Source: Marinobacter antarcticus (GTDB lineage: Bacteria > Pseudomonadota > Gammaproteobacteria > Pseudomonadales > Oleiphilaceae). From it: a stretch of 64,000 nt of DNA. Below the pieces are notes generated by a model, which worked only from the letters and a program-made list of their open reading frames with translations, did not search any database and was not told where the DNA came from. The DNA lies in assembly GCF_900142385.1 (NCBI RefSeq), contig NZ_FRAQ01000001.1, positions 1,798,001 through 1,862,000 on the forward strand, given 5' to 3'. This document shows, in pieces, positions 63,191-64,000 of this stretch; positions within the stretch are counted from its first letter, which is position 1, and every line of letters begins with the position of its first letter. Position numbers and translations under genes: made by a program.

Positions 63191-63233
63191 TCGGGCTGGT
63201 ATAACCACAGACGCATTGAAAAACGGGTGAATT

Positions 63234-63725
63234 ATGGAACAACTTAGCTTCAATCAGAACATGGCATGGCAGCAAGGTATTTTGCCTTGCTCAGTGCCGG
63301 AATATACAGCCCGGAAACAGCGCACAGTCATTCGAGCCAATTACAAACCGGATGTCGCGGACTCCACTCCGGTTGGCAATGTCACGGAAATCATTCTGCC
63401 AGAAGGGCAGGTAGAAAACTTTCAGCTGTTGCTACCGATGCTGACTCAGCTCAACCAGGAAAAACGTTGGTTGGCGTGGATTGATCCTCCCCAGGCACTG
63501 GTGAGCAAGTGGCAGAAAATGCACGGTATTGTCGCTGGAGAGCTTCTGGTTTTGCGCTCCACCGCAGAATACCCTGCGCGTCAGCTTGCGGAAAGAGCCT
63601 TGAGCGCGGGTACCTGTCATGCGGTGGTTATGTGGACGCGTAAACTGGGGAAAACAGCCTTTGACTCCCTGCAGAAGGCGGCGGCGGAAGGTAACAGCCA
63701 CGGCGTCGTGCTTAGGCAACGCTGA
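63234..63725 (+). CDS. sulA: SOS-induced cell-division inhibitor SulA
   Basis: This 163-residue protein has the SulA core VTEIILPEGQVENFQLLLPMLTQLNQE, RWLAWIDPPQ and a C-terminal RKLGKTAFDSLQKAA. It binds FtsZ monomers and blocks septation during DNA damage. It has no LexA box of its own in the 43-bp gap, so it is probably expressed with lexA, as in pseudomonads. Confidence 0.93.
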   Translation: MEQLSFNQNMAWQQGILPCSVPEYTARKQRTVIRANYKPDVADSTPVGNVTEIILPEGQVENFQLLLPMLTQLNQEKRWLAWIDPPQALVSKWQKMHGIVAGELLVLRSTAEYPARQLAERALSAGTCHAVVMWTRKLGKTAFDSLQKAAAEGNSHGVVLRQR

Positions 63726-63736
63726 GTCTTACCCAC

Positions 63737-63997
63737 TTAGTGCAGAGTGTAAGCGGGCTGAGCGTCTGAAACGTCCAGCTCGTCATCTTCCCAGTCAATG
63801 TCGTGAGTAACATTTCCAGCGGCTTCTATTCCTGCAGCAATCATTGCCTTGGCTACAGACATATCCCGATCTTCCATCATTTCGCGGGCTTCATTTGAAA
63901 ACGAAATCCTGACCAGTGGTGCACTGTCGTCGTCGATGCGTCGCAGGGCATAGTCGCCGTTGCTTAATTGTACAATCTCGAAAAACGATGGTGACAT
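63737..63997 (-). CDS. Small conserved protein of unknown function
   Basis: This is an 86-residue acidic protein. It has an N-terminal beta-rich part (FFEIVQLSNGDYALRRIDDD), then VRISFSNEAREMMEDRDMSVAKAMIAAGIEA, and a terminal acidic stretch (DIDWEDDELD). A small gene in the same place, convergent with sulA, is found in pseudomonads, which supports it being real. The family and function are unknown. Confidence 0.8.
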   Translation of the reverse strand: MSPSFFEIVQLSNGDYALRRIDDDSAPLVRISFSNEAREMMEDRDMSVAKAMIAAGIEAAGNVTHDIDWEDDELDVSDAQPAYTLH

Positions 63998-64000
63998 TTC

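Overview
The window looks like a chromosomal segment of a marine gammaproteobacterium close to Marinobacter or the Pseudomonas relatives. The reasons are an MvaT-type (not H-NS-type) nucleoid protein, a lexA-sulA pair followed by a small conserved gene as in pseudomonads, polar-flagellum genes of the fliC-flaG-fliD-fliS type, a high density of c-di-GMP proteins, and FucNAc/bacillosamine O-antigen genes. This is inferred from gene content. No 16S gene is present.

Layout. (1) 1-10744: the distal part of a surface-polysaccharide (probably O-antigen) operon, all on +, with overlapping or closely spaced genes. It holds UDP-L-FucNAc synthesis (wbjC partial, wbjD), UDP-GalNAc/GalNAcA synthesis (wbpP, wbpO), two glycosyltransferases, and a complete UDP-diacetylbacillosamine set with its initiating phosphosugar transferase (pglC, pglD, pglE, wbpM/pglF). 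(2) 10773-16965: a beta-CASP RNase-like protein, mvaT, a REC-CheC regulator with a PAS-GGDEF cyclase, a short secreted protein and exonuclease I. (3) 17026-25896: a flagellar block with a TPR/degenerate methyltransferase protein, two divergent flagellins, flaG, fliD and fliS, carrying recognisable sigma-28 promoters and one sigma-54-like promoter. (4) 26040-33336: argG, an AraC regulator, a REC-degenerate GGDEF protein divergent from yajQ, an AmpG-like MFS permease, an alkyltransferase-like protein, an SDR and fxsA. (5) 33357-39360: sigma-32-driven groESL, then gspN-gspC-gspD. (6) 39375-46788 on -: M48 protease, lemA, GGDEF/EAL protein, sodB, purK and purE. (7) 46962-52426: a coiled-coil membrane protein, an apparently frameshifted lipoprotein, tRNA-Val/Asp/Val, a divergent FabG4-like reductase and thiolase, and initiator tRNA. 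(8) 52497-54836: a creatinase/DoeA-like M24 protein and a pore-less voltage-sensor-like membrane protein. (9) 55028-63997: tamA-tamB, an amidoligase with a glutamine-amidotransferase-like partner, lexA-sulA and a small conserved protein.

Most of the window is housekeeping. The parts most worth a second look are the amidoligase/C26 hydrolase pair (60625-62353), the voltage-sensor-like protein with no pore (53829-54836), the TPR protein with a decayed methyltransferase domain beside the flagellins, a strongly folded minus-strand RNA candidate near 28376-28525, a probable AUU start codon for the MFS gene, a poly-C frameshift in a lipoprotein gene, and a 93-bp inverted-repeat element between purE and purK. 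No CRISPR array, prophage or insertion sequence was seen. No decisive evidence of a wholly new defence or mobile system was found.
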